Positions 23,225 through 35,600 of a stretch of DNA of 64,000 nucleotides are shown piece by piece. The translations under genes and the position numbers were made by a program. This DNA comes from Clytia hemisphaerica (Eukaryota > Cnidaria > Hydrozoa > Leptothecata > Clytiidae). The notes under the pieces were generated by a model, which was not told the DNA's origin, did no database searches, and saw nothing but the letters and a program-made list of their open reading frames with translations. The stretch covers positions 1,867,278-1,931,277 of the forward strand of contig CACVBU010001153.1 of NCBI GenBank assembly GCA_902728285.1, written 5' to 3'. The first letter of the stretch is position 1; every line of letters begins with the position of its first letter.

Positions 23225-23470
23225 AAAAGTCACCTCACCTTCTTTTCTTTTCTTTCCTATCTCTTATCCTATTTTTCTCTTTTCTGACTGCCTGAGTTTC
23301 TGAGACTTAGTTCCTCATTTCTGACTGAGTTTTCATACCTGTCAATCATTTGTCCATCAATTTCGACCTGTCTAATTTTCGCTCCGAGTGGGGTTCGAAC
23401 CACCACCAAAGAAAGACCTTCAGATTCGGAAGCCAGCGCTCTATCCGTTGAGCCATCGCCGCACAGCAAA
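23225..23470 (-). mobile_element. tRNA-derived SINE
   Basis: On the minus strand the head (about 23470 to 23380) has a pol III A box TGGCTCAACGG, a GCTC/GAGC D stem and a B box GGTTCGAACCC. The acceptor stem does not pair and the anticodon arm is distorted, so it is not a working tRNA. A body of about 130 bp follows, ending in an A/G-rich tail (GAAAAGAAAAGAAGG). Confidence 0.65.
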
Positions 23471-23561
23471 ACCACGCAATTCATAACATATTATACCGAA
23501 CTGGCAAAAGACGGGGGTAATATTATTATAATATGGGTAACAGTACCCCTTTTTTAAACCT

Positions 23562-23668
23562 GACTGAAATTCGAGCCGTTACTAGCAACCCTGCGGGGCC
23601 CAAGGCGCCGAGTATGCACCCGACACAGTGACAAGCCGTTACTAGCAACCCTGACCCTACCTAACCCC
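23562..23668 (-). repeat. Inverted copy of the 18945-19045 GC-rich repeat
   Basis: About 105 bp matching, in reverse complement, the centre of the element at 18830-19112, including two CCGTTACTAGCAACCCTG words around a GGGGCCCAAGGCGCC core. The 49-bp inverted repeat of the other locus is absent here, so this core is mobile or recombined on its own. Confidence 0.75.
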
Positions 23669-24401
23669 CGGAAAAGTGACTATCAGCGATCCGTGGATAA
23701 AAAAATAAAATTAAAAAATGAAAGTGACTATTGGCCATCCGATATAAGAGCATCCTCGAAAGCACATTGTCTCCCTACTGTGGCTACCATTTTCAAATGT
23801 TTGTCTCGCTCATTTGCCTTTCCTTCCCGCCCACTATCAACTCCACCATCACATACACCGCGGGCGTGCGTTTGCCCCAGGGGGTGCGAGCCATAAAAGC
23901 ACTCTTTTTGACCTCAAAAGACTAAGTCGGTAAGTACCTCAAATCAAAATGTGTATTAGTTCACAGGTTCAAACTTTGAAAGCCTTTGAAAGGGTCCACG
24001 TCGTTGTATTTCGGTGGGGGGGGGGGTTTCAGGGTTACCTTATTTCGCAATTCCGTCAATTTTTCCCCGATTTCCGTCCGTCAAACTGTCCGCATCCGAA
24101 CAATTTTTTCAAAATTTCCAGAATTTCTCTAAACTTTTAGCTAAGCTCTTCCCGCCTTGAAATTACCTAATTTTCCGTCTCCGACAGAGATATATTTCAT
24201 TCAGCGAAAACTTTGTAAGAATCAAATCAACCTCTGTTCATATAGATGACACCATACACACCTTTTTTATATATAAGAATGGTGTTTTTTTTTTCATTTC
24301 ATGACGGTTATTCATAACTTTTTTGGAATAATCATACTAAAATATTCTTAGAGTATATTCTTAGGTTAGGGTTCAATCCAGCCTAATTCTCTATGTAAAA
24401 T

Positions 24402-24912
24402 ACATGGCCCCCGGCGTGCGTATCGAATTGAGGGGGCCAAAAAAATATGTCGCCCACCATGGTTGGACGATGAAGAAAATTTTCGACTTTTTGCCCTTAT
24501 TTCACCCCTCTAAACGGTATATATAAGATTTTTCAAAGTAAAAAAAAAATACTTTGCAAAATATTGGGGGGGGCCATGCCCACAGATCTGTAAAGCCCGA
24601 AGGGCTAGATTTGCGGCTTTTATCGAAAAGTGAAGCCTAGGTTTGGAAGGATTTCCTACCAAAATCACGTGACTAAAATATGCAATTTCACCGGTTTGAG
24701 AGATGTGAAATAGCGTTTGCCGCCTACTTTTTTTGATCTCGCGCTCCGAAAACAATTAAAATGCTAGATCCTATCCATCGGCACGAAATTTAAAAAGTCA
24801 AATTTTTGCTTCACTTTTTTTTGCTGGAGAAAGCTTAAAGTTGCCTATCTAGCCCTTCGGGCTTTACAGATATCTGTGGCCATGCCCCCCTGGCCGTGAC
24901 GGGGGCCATGAA
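24402..24912. mobile_element. Nested inverted-repeat element, CATGGCCCCC ends
   Basis: Outer ends are CATGGCCCCC/GGGGGCCATG with possible AAATA duplication. Inner inverted repeats of about 40 bp (24570-24611 and 24856-24899) contain TGTAAAGCCCGAAGGGCTAG and complement; the CCCGAAGGG part is itself a small palindrome. No coding capacity. Confidence 0.7.
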
Positions 24913-25374
24913 ATATACTTCAAGCAAAGATTTGGCATTTTTGTGAAGGCATTGATGCTGGGAGATAATTGGCAATCAACAGGTGAAATGCTCTAGAAAA
25001 TTGGCATTCTTAGGTCCATAAGACCTCGTTTCTTTTTTAATCAGCCGCAATCAAAAAGAAGAAAAACTTTTGATTTTTGTATCTGTTTTTCCGTGTGTAA
25101 TGTAAATATATTCGATGTTCAATGGTTTCAATGGAATGAGGAAAGCGTTAATGCGGCCTTATAATTTGCTTACGGTTTTTAACTTTTAAATTTGGCATAA
25201 ACCGGTGCTGACAAAATGTTGAGATTGGCCAAAACCTAAGATCAAATTAAGAACGATCCGAGGTTCAACTTCAGTGAATATTTATGAACAAACTAAATAA
25301 GACTAAGACTGAATTAAGATTATAGAGAAACACTAGACACTGCTAGAGTTACACACAGGGGTTTATTTTTGTAA

Positions 25375-25568
25375 ACTCAAGAGTTATTTAGGCAAAATAC
25401 CAAAAATTTTAATTTTGGCGAGAACTTATTTTGGCGTATCAACAATTTTTTTAATTTTGGCGAATGACCTAAAAAATTACTTTTGGCGAGAACTAAATTT
25501 GGCGAATTTCAAGTTCGCTTGTCAATTTCGCCAAAATTAGTTCTCGCCAAAATAAGTTCCCTTAAGGT
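25375..25568. mobile_element. Truncated MITE with TTTTGGCG motifs
   Basis: The right end is TTCCCTTAAGGT, matching the ACCTTAA end of the elements at 2599 and 27235. TTTTGGCGA words and complements (TCGCCAAAA) repeat across it. The expected left end is missing, so it is truncated or degraded. Confidence 0.55.
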
Positions 25569-26144
25569 AATTGTACCCTCCTTTACATAAAGAATGGCCA
25601 TTTGAACATGAAAGATATCCACCTCTGTTTTTCGAACACGTTGTAACAGGCCTTACATATCACGATTGTTTCTTTATTTATTTGTTCTAATTATAATAAT
25701 AATATCAGATTATGGATAATATATAATGATTATATAAAACAATGTACAACACTAAAATATATTGGATGTCATCAATATGAAGGATGACATCTGACATCAA
25801 AATGGAGAATCGTTTAATTGATATAAGGAGCTCGAAAAATCGCGTAATGTAAATCCAGTACAAATAATAAAAAAATTTTTCTCGAGTGATTTACCCCTTG
25901 AGTAGAAAGTAGATGATTCACTTGTTTTTCCCTCCAGAGAACGCTATCTTATTTACTTTGGCAAAACGACCGACCGACCGACCGAATACCTGAAAAACTT
26001 TTTAGTTTGTCAGTAAAATAAATTACAAAAAAAAATTAGCAAAGATATAAATAGGACTCATGTGAAATGAATTAGGTTGAAAAGACAGAAGCCAAAGTGA
26101 AAGCAGCAGACAACAAACAGAAAATATCTTTCAAAACTAATGAG

Positions 26145-26333
26145 TAAGTTGGTCTAATTCCGACACCCTTCTTTAGAGAAAGGAATAATATGAAAGCTTG
26201 AATCACTGATTGAAAAAGGATTATTCCTCTCTGACCACTAAGCAAAGAAAAACAGTTTCAACCTTTCTATCAATTTCAGCTGATAAAAAGGGTGTCGGAA
26301 TTAGAGGAGGGGTGTCGACATTAGACCAAGTTA
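26145..26333. mobile_element. Short inverted-repeat MITE
   Basis: Ends are TAAGTTGGTCTAATTCCGAC and a near-complement (TAACTTGGTCTAATGTCGAC read from the right). GGGTGTCGGAATTAGA also recurs inside. 189 bp, non-coding, with a TA at each end. Confidence 0.7.
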
Positions 26334-26682
26334 CGGTAATGAGTACGCTTGTACGCTAAGGAAACGTTCAATTATTGCCACAATTGACTTTTCGAAAGTA
26401 AAACATCGATGTATCGAAAGACGGAAGCAATGAAACAGGAACAAACGATTTTATAGCAAAAAAATGATTTGTGTGATTGTCCTTTCTGTGTGAAAAATAA
26501 CTTTAAAGGTAGTGCATACTCCTTATTAATGCTCTACTCTTTCTTTTCAGCAATCTTCATTTCCCATACCACTAGAGTCTAGTTTCGCACTGATATCGAT
26601 CAAGTATGTTGCATTATAGACTAAAAGGTCTGCTGGCAACGCTTCCAAACCTTATTCAACGGACGTATAAGTGATGAACTCA

Positions 26683-29600
26683 TCAATACGGTTGGACTTG
26701 TTTATGGGTAGCTTTCTTCTTTCGTGCTTGCAACATATCGTAAAAAGGATCTCGCGTGATGCTGTTCCTACAATATGGAAAGAATACGAAAAATGTAAAC
26801 CATCAAAGGGGGAGGAGAGTGAAAAAAGTATTTAGTGAGAAAATGGGGGCGGTGATCCAGATTTAGAACGCCATTGGGCGGTGCACTGACCTTTATATAT
26901 ACCATGGACCAAGTTTCTCAACCCCGGTCAAGCAAAATCTTTGATCGGAGTTTTTTTTGAAAAGTGGTACCCTAATGGTAGCACCCTAATGGTAGCACTA
27001 CTCAATAGCGGTGAAATGTATCGAGAGCATAGATCTACTTTTGATGATGAAGCGCCGTTAGAATGGCTTCTTTGCGGGCAACGCAAAAAAAACTACGATC
27101 AAAGATGGTTGATATAGCTTGGTCTAGGGTGTATAAAGGTCAGTGGGGCGGTGTCACTGTCCACGGTTTCTGATTTAAAGTCGCAAATTTCCGGGAAAGT
27201 ATTAACAAGCAGAACGGAAGTTTTACCTTAAGTGGATTAAATTTTGCGTGGATTAATTTTCGCGGTTTTCGCGATTTTTGGCCGTTTTCGCGAAATTTTG
27301 TCCACGCGAAATATTTAAAATCTAAAAATTGGCCAAAACCTCTAGGAAAATGAAAGAAATCGGGTGAAAAAGAGGCTGATTCGCGAAATTTTGTCCACGC
27401 GAAATTTTTAGATTCTTGATTCGCGAAAAAAAGTCCACGCGAAAATTTATCCACTTAAGGTAGTCACACAATAATACCTTGCTTTGCAAAATTCATTGTG
27501 CCGAAAAGTTGTGGTGAAAGCACTCTCGTATGATTTTCTGAATTTTTCACTTATTTTATTATTATCAATGTTCCTATTATCAAAAGGGGGGCTATTTTCC
27601 ACCACTCTTGCATAATATTTGTTTATTAGGTTGTAATTACATCATATATTTGTTATGTTTGCAATCGTAAAAATGAGCTCAAACATTTCTGAACTCAAAC
27701 CGAACGTTTTGACAAAAGGGTTGATAGATCGGATATTCTAATTTCACCGTACTATTTTAGTTTATACCGAGTCTATGTATGTGTGCTTTTCAGCGACGGA
27801 GACGGTAAAGTTCTAATTTGAATAGATCCTGACCAACTGAGGACGACGGTAATTCAGCATTTTTACTGTCCTCGAATTTGCGGGTCAGAAGTGCGGGTTT
27901 TTCCAAAACGCTTTAGTCACTTTACCGTCCTCAAAAGTGCAAATATATAATTTCGCTTATGACAACATGAAGAATGGAGAAGTTTTAAGAGCAAGTTAAA
28001 CATTGTAATGAAAACAGACGGAGATGAGGACAGATTTTGAGTAATTAGCGAGATTATGTATCGGAGATATTCTACGGCTACGGTTGCGGGGCTGCCTTTA
28101 AGGGTCGTCAACAAAGGCGACATGTCGTTGTCTACTTTGCTCTGTACGGGAAAAACACCAAAACACCGTATAAGCAAAGTCGACATAATGCCGTACGTCA
28201 AATATCGAACTTGCTTTCACCCGCCATTACTTGCCTTACTCGCCATTTCCCTCGCCACTTTAGCAGTAGCCGTAGAGAATTCCAGATACATAATCTCGCT
28301 ATTGATGATGAAGGACAACGTGACTTACTTGATACTTTTAATCCATTCACCCCTCTCCTCTGCCGATGACGCACAAATCCGATAAATATCATGATGACCT
28401 GTCAATCAAACAGAAAAAGAAAGAGTTAATTTCGGAGTTTACATTCAAAGACTTAAAAGACAAAAACATTGAAACTAACAAACGAGCAACCATAGTCCGT
28501 ATAAAAAACCCCGGTCTGGAAACCTTTTGTTTCTTTCCATTGTTTCGAATTTGAACTTGCGTTGAGAAATTAGTTTGTTTTGTTAACTTTTTGATCACGT
28601 GATTAAATTTTAAACCAATCCCAAGAGGAATAATTGGGAAGATTTTTATAATTGTTACTAACAAAGGAAAAAGTTAACAAAAAGTTAAATAACCAGGGTT
28701 TTTATACGGACTATGGTGCAACATTTCAAAAAAGGCGATAGACTGTTTACCTGTCACCACTTTTCCATCAGACTCAGTTTTGCAGGCTTTAATGATAGCC
28801 CCTCCTGGAGCGTAAATTTCAAAACAGTGCTGAAATAAATTGAGAGAGAAAAGGTTTTATTGAGCTGCTCGTATACTTCAATAAGATGAGTTATCTGTTA
28901 ACGTTTATATACTCGACACCATGTTTTATCCGTCATCTTTAATCGGAGTTTTTTTAAATATTTTGCGAGGGTCTTGGCATTTTGAAACATTTCGGGGGGG
29001 GGGTCTGTTTGGAAAAAATTATACACGTAAATATCTTTCAACTAATAATAATGGCTGCCAGTCAATGTTACGGTAGCTATAACGATTAAATCATGAATAC
29101 AGCTTGATTCGAACTCGAACGGAAATCTAATTTGTTCGAATAACAGAGAGATTCGAATTAAAGAGAATATTTTACGAGGGTGTACCTTTAGCGAGAGCTG
29201 AGAAAAAGTTCTAATTATAGGAGGATTCAAGTAAAAGAAGTTCGAATTAGAGAGAGTATCTATCCCTACCTTGCGCCGAATATCGTTATTCTCACGAACT
29301 TGCAAATTCTCCAAAGGGATGATGCCAGTTGGTTCTTTGTCCTACCAGAAAAAAAGAGACAGAATTCGAACATGGATGCTTAAAAGGAGCTGGGTTCGAA
29401 CCAGACAAAAATAATTATTCCTCTTACTCTCGGGTACCAAATAAACAGGCGCGGTTTAGATAAACCGGGGTTGGTGAAAAAATTCTCTAAACTTAATAAG
29501 CAGGGGGTTCGGAATAAAAATGTCCTGGGTGGAAATTTTTGAAAAAGAGGCTAATACAGCAGAATTAGGGCAAAACTTTCAAAACCATTTCCCTACTATT

Positions 29601-32600
29601 AATAAGCGGGGGGGGGGGGGGGTGGTTGGAATGAGGATGTCGCCCCTCCTTGAGGAGAGGCGTTTATTCGAGGGGGCGTTCTTTAAAAATTTTTCTTTCA
29701 AGGAGGGGCGTTCATTCGAACAGTAATACGGTATCTACTAAGCGCAACGATAAAAATGAAAAATGAGAATGTGGCCACACCACTTACGCCTTTGTTTCGG
29801 AAATAGAAAAGACAATTATCTTTCAAAATGAAATATCTCGGTTTCCAAGTACGATGAATTCCACCTATGATGAACAACAATAATCGCACGATGGGTTATT
29901 TTTTCTCATGGCGTCCTCTCAAAGAGAACAGTAGCGCGGTGGCAGGGGGCAGTACCCCCCCCCCAGCGGCCGATTTTTTTTTTTGGGGGGGGGGATGCGC
30001 TGAAATACAAAAGGCGCAAAAAGATGCCTCCAATTACTAATCTCGGCGCCCCATTGCTCTTTTAGACGTTAGATATGGCCGTATTAGGCCAAAAAGAAAA
30101 AAAAGTACCCTAAAATTTCCGTGGCTCGCTTCGGTCGCGTAATTTTTATTACGATATTTACTTCTCGTCCTAGGGGGCGCTAAAATTAAAATCTTCTTAT
30201 ATTGCCAATACCCAGTTTGCCCAAATTTTCCTCGACCCACCACGCTACTGAAAGAGAGCAATTAATCCTTACACAAACCCTTCAATGAGGCGCCAATGTT
30301 TACAAAACAGAAAAATTGAAAAAAACAATAAAATCACTCGTGCAATTTTCGAAATGCATGAGTTATCATGTCATTACGAGCTAATCGCACAATGGGTTTC
30401 GCTACTTTTTTTCTGTTGTGAAAGAAAATTACACTGAAAGTGAGCATGTCGGATAAAAATTTCTGCATCTGGTTGCCAGAGAACACTTACCTTCTTTGGT
30501 GAGCATTCCTTCGCGTTCAGGATTGAAAAAGGTTTTTACCAAGTCATTCTCATCGTTGCCAGAGATTTCAAAAGGTTGGTTTGCAATACTGCTGAATAAT
30601 TCCTGGAATGTCAAACGAAGTGTTGGTCAAATATCAATTAACTTGTCCCATAATAATGCGAGCATTTGGTAATAATAAGTTGCAAAAGATGTTAAATTTG
30701 AAATCTTAATCAAATCGTTTTAATCTCTTTTTGCCAAAGTTTACCAAGGTTTACCTCTGAATTTTGGTTTAGATTGGTGAATGCGTGCACAATATTATTT
30801 ACATTCAACTCAAACTCTTGTAGGAACAGTAGGACACTTTGATACTGCTACTTATCATTGTTAACGACTAGAGCAAAGTAAACTAATGTATCAAGCAATC
30901 ATGCTTCTCTTTATTTTGATAGGTCGGTTTTTAGCGTTTTGATTAAAGCACTTTCTGAAGGTACCGTACTCATTAATTTGAGTATCTCTTTCGAGCCAAC
31001 CAAATCAAGGAAAGTCAAAAAAACTAGGAGTTGTCATCAAACGTAAAGGTTTACAAAAATTCAACCCTTAATTTATTCATGACTCAAATCAAAATGAATT
31101 CATGATATTCGTGATGTAATCTTTGCGCCTAAACAATAGATGTGACGTAACAACTTTACCGCCATTATTGGTGGCAAAAAATTTGGCCCGCTTACCTATT
31201 TTGTATTGAAACCGGGGGTTTACGAAAAAGAAAGCTTAATATCTTGTGACGTAATATAATAGAATTAAATATATTTTGGAAATCTATTGTAGATAATTAA
31301 AGACTTTCAATATAAGAATTTTTTCTTTGATTTGGAGTATTTGGACTTCTGTATTAATCTTTTCTTATTTTTTCCGGGGGTCCTTGCTTGGAAAACATTG
31401 GGGAACGCATTTGTTTTGTCACCAATAATGGCGGCTAAATGTTTTGATTTGGAGTGTCAATCAACGAAAAGATTACATCATGAATATCAAGAATTGAAAT
31501 TCCATTCGTAGCACTCTTCATATGAAAGTACTTTAAGCGTAAAAACTTTCGCGCGCAGAAACTTTTGCGATGTCGAAAAATCGCGAAATCTACGACATTT
31601 ATAATGAAGCGAATATAGTCGCTCTCATGTTGTCTTCTGACCAGCCACCAGAACCGTTGGAAAATCAACAGATCGGGCGAGACTCGACATTTATATTCGC
31701 GAATTGACAAAAAAAGATTTTTCGCGAGCATAAACTTTCGCGAATGAGGTATATTTTCACTAGAAAATTCAAATTTTCGGTGCATAAAACTGATGTTTTG
31801 ATCGTTCACATGTATTCAAACCACAATTGATGGACTTCAGAGATTTCAGAGAGGAAAAAGAGGAAAATTTGAGTAAATTTTCTTTTCAGACTTTTTTTTC
31901 ACGAGCAATAAGCTTTCGCGAGCAATAAGTTTTTGCGAATTACCCTCTCCAGAATTTTCACAGACATTTACTTTCGAGAAAAGGGCTAAAATTCTGCTCG
32001 CGAAAGTTTGTACGTCTAAAGTATTTCATTGTAGATTTACCTCTCAAAAGGACCTCCAAACGGTATCTCATTACATGAAACATTGGAACTTATATGAAAA
32101 TTTTTAAAAATTGCCAAAATCTGTTCCTAACGATAAAACATAAATTAAAACTTGGCCTTTTAAGGCTTTTTAAGCATCTCAATATGGGACTCTTGATCAA
32201 AGTAATCACAGTAGCAATAAAAAACAAAATAAACCAGCTGCGCTGGAAGCTCCGGCTTAAGAGATTAAAAGATGTGAAAGATGAGCTTGCCCACAAACTG
32301 CTAATCAGAACAGATCAGAAAGCAAAGTAATAATTCTATTGCAGAGCGAGTATGAGAAATAATCTTAACGAATAAATAAACCAGCTGGAAGTTTAGCTCT
32401 TCTAAGTGATTACACATGCACTTTCTTGCCTAAAGAACCAACACCACCCCCGCCCACTCATCCTCGACTAAAAAGTTCAAAATTGGAGCTACATGAGATA
32501 AACATTTAGAAGTCAATATTTCCAAGTTCTTGATTTGATTGTCCAGATAAAATTTCGGGGAGAAAAATAGCCTAAATTAGAGGCCACGGGCTTTTAGCTA

Positions 32601-35600
32601 AGCATTATTTTTTCTGTTGGGATAATACTTGAGGGAGAGTAGGACAAACCAAATAAAATGGTACAATAGTGTGTATGTAATAAATAGTGGTATATTTGGA
32701 AAAAACCTGTTTCTGGTTTGAAAAATCTTCAAAAGTAACGGTCGCCCCAGCCAATGAAATTACGACAAAGTCCAAAAAATATAATTTTCAGTTATAACAC
32801 TGTGAAGATTTCTCCGATCTTGTTCAAATTTACACAGGAATTGTGTTTTAGTATCCTTTACTGAATTCTCATAGTGATATTCTTCTTTGAAATTTTGCCA
32901 TTCCAAAAGTAAATTTAAAGAAAAACATATAGTGATATGTTTGTAAAAAATCTGTGTCGGGTTTGAAAAATCAAAGAAACGGTCGCCAGCCGCGATGAAA
33001 TTAAGACCAAGTCCAAAAACGATCATTTTCAGCCATAATACTGTGAAAATTTCTCCAATCTTGTTCAAATTTACACAGGAATTGTTTTTTTGTATCCTTT
33101 ACTGAATTCTCATAGTGATTTGTTTGTAAAAAATCTGTGTCGAGTTTGAAAAATCAAAAGGAACGGTCGCCAGCAGTGATGAAATTAAGACCAAGTCCAA
33201 AAACGATCATTTTCAGCCATACTGTGAAAATGTCTCCAATCTTGTTCAAATTTACACAGGAATTGTTTTTTTTGTATCCTTTACTGAATTCTCATAGTGA
33301 TATGTTTGTAAAAAACCTGTTTCGGGTTTGAAAAATCTTCAAAAGGAACGGTCGCCCCAGCCAATGAAATTACGACAAAGTCCAAAAAATATCACTTTCA
33401 GTTATAACACTGTGAAGATTTCTCCGATCTTGTTCAAATTTACACAGGAATTGTGTTTTAGTATCCTTTACTGAATTCTCATAGTGATATGTTTGTAAAA
33501 AATCTGTGCCGGGTTTGAAAAATCAAAGGAACGATCGCCAGCCGCGATGAAATTAAGACCAAGTCCAAAAACGATCATTTTCAGCCATACTGTGAAAACT
33601 TCTCCAATCTTGTTCAAATTTACACAGGAATTGTGTTTTAGTATCCGTTATTGAATTCTCATAGTGATATGTTTGTAAAATATCTGTGTCGGGTTTGAAA
33701 AATCAAAAGGAACGGTGGCCCAAATAATTATGAATACAAAACAGGATCATATTTAGCCATACACATAACACCACAAAAACTGCTCAGATCGTTTTCAAAT
33801 TTGCACTGTAATGTTGTAATTTTAGTATTCTCTTTCAAATTCCAATGGATGTGTGTTTGAAAGTTTCATTCCATTGTCAAGTTACAGAGTTTTATGGTTT
33901 TGTGCGTCCATAAAACTAGAGAAGTTAGCCATATGCAAGATTTAAGCACTCTAGCAGCTTCATTGACGATTCATGGCCAAAACTTCTCCAAAGTCATTGT
34001 TATAGACCAGTATGCATCAAAATTCTCATAAATCATGTCCAAAACATCATGAATAATGATGAAAATGATCACTATCTTTCACTGAGATTTGCAGCTAAGC
34101 CCACACAGCCATCTTTATACTTTCGCAATATTATCGAAATCCAGATAATCCGTTTTTATTAAATCGGAATAGATCATCGGATTAGATAACAAAAAAAAAA
34201 TGTCTTGACCTTGACCGTCGTTGTCGGAAGAGAGAATTAAAGGCTCCTAGGCCGGAGCAAAAATAAGAAAAAGAAACAGGCCAAAAATCAACGACCAGGT
34301 GAATCAGGGTGAATAGATGAGGGGGTGGGGTTTCAAAACACGGAAAAAAGATATGGTCAGTATGGTCACACACCTCAAGCATTTCACTTGGTATATCTCC
34401 ACCATCGTTTATCCCTTTGTTCATTTTGATGAAACCTTCAACAGTAATCTACAAACAAAACAAAAAAAACGAAATCGTAAGTGCTCAATATCACGGATAA
34501 GCTATTATGCGGATAAGCTATATTCTACTTTGAATATAAAATGAGTGCCAACATCAGAAATTTCCTTCGCTGCTATTAAATGGTACACCAGATGAAATAA
34601 ATAGTAATGAGAGGGAACTAGATGAGAAGGCCTTCCCGGTCAAGGAAATAGAGATAAGTGAAATTACCTTATCTTTGACGTTTGGGTTGTGAAGGCTCGT
34701 ATTCAGCATGATGGTTGAGAAACTCAACACGTAACATGTATCTGAAACATAAGTGAAGTTGTTTATTATCAGCATGATGGTTGAGAAACTCAACACGTAA
34801 CATGTATCTGAAATATAAGTGAAGTTGTTTATTAAAAATTCTTTCCTGTTTGTACTAAATAATCGTGTATTCCCCAACCAATGAGATTTATATTTACAGT
34901 TTCACTAAAGGGAGCATTAAAGTGGGCTTAGTAAAGCTCAAATTGTAGATCTGTATAACGATAAACTTGGTATACACGCACTCACTATCTGGATAATGCT
35001 ATCACTTTATCTTACTAACATTCTGTTAATTGGTAGTATGAAGGTTTCGATCATAGACTTGCACCGCAATGGACTGTGTTCGAATCCCAAGCACTTCAAG
35101 GCAGGGATACGGTGATGATTGAGAGAGAGAGAGATATATGAGTGAATGTAGAGTCACTCATATATTATTCTCAATCCGGCTGATAATGGAATGGAATCGA
35201 TTGGCGTCAAATGTGCTTAGTAAAGGTCAAATTGCAGATGTAGAACGATAAAACTTGGTATACAAAGCTCAATGAGCACTGATTCAAGCCGAAATGAAAA
35301 GCAATGAAACAAATTTTTTTTTGCTTTACATGGTGTCCTGAATAAATGTCGTGTGTCACAACATGACTAAAAATAGAAAATATTTATGTGTGTATGCCAA
35401 AAATTAGTTTGAGTGTGTTTTAATATGCTTTACATGGTGTCCTGAATAAATGTCGTGTGTCACAACATGACTAAAAATAGAAAATATTTATGTGTGTATG
35501 CCAAAAATTAGTTTGAGTGTGTTTTAATATGCTTTACATGGTGTCCTGAATAAATGTCGTGTGTCACAACAACAAGTGTGTTTTAATATGATGCATTTGT

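Noticed and set aside
23380..23470. Functional tRNA gene
   Set aside because: A and B boxes are present, but the acceptor stem does not pair and the anticodon arm is distorted; a SINE head is more likely. The same applies to 43257 and 50573.
25970..25985. (GACC)n as telomeric or satellite repeat
   Set aside because: Only about four units; a trivial microsatellite.
27140..27454. 104-codon minus ORF
   Set aside because: Lies entirely inside an inverted-repeat MITE and its residues mirror the TTTCGCG repeats.
29698..29889. 63-codon minus ORF as a gene
   Set aside because: It is cytohesin exon 11 plus intron sequence on both sides.
34182..34424. 80-codon minus ORF as a separate gene
   Set aside because: Only its first part is coding, as cytohesin exon 9; the rest is intron read-through.
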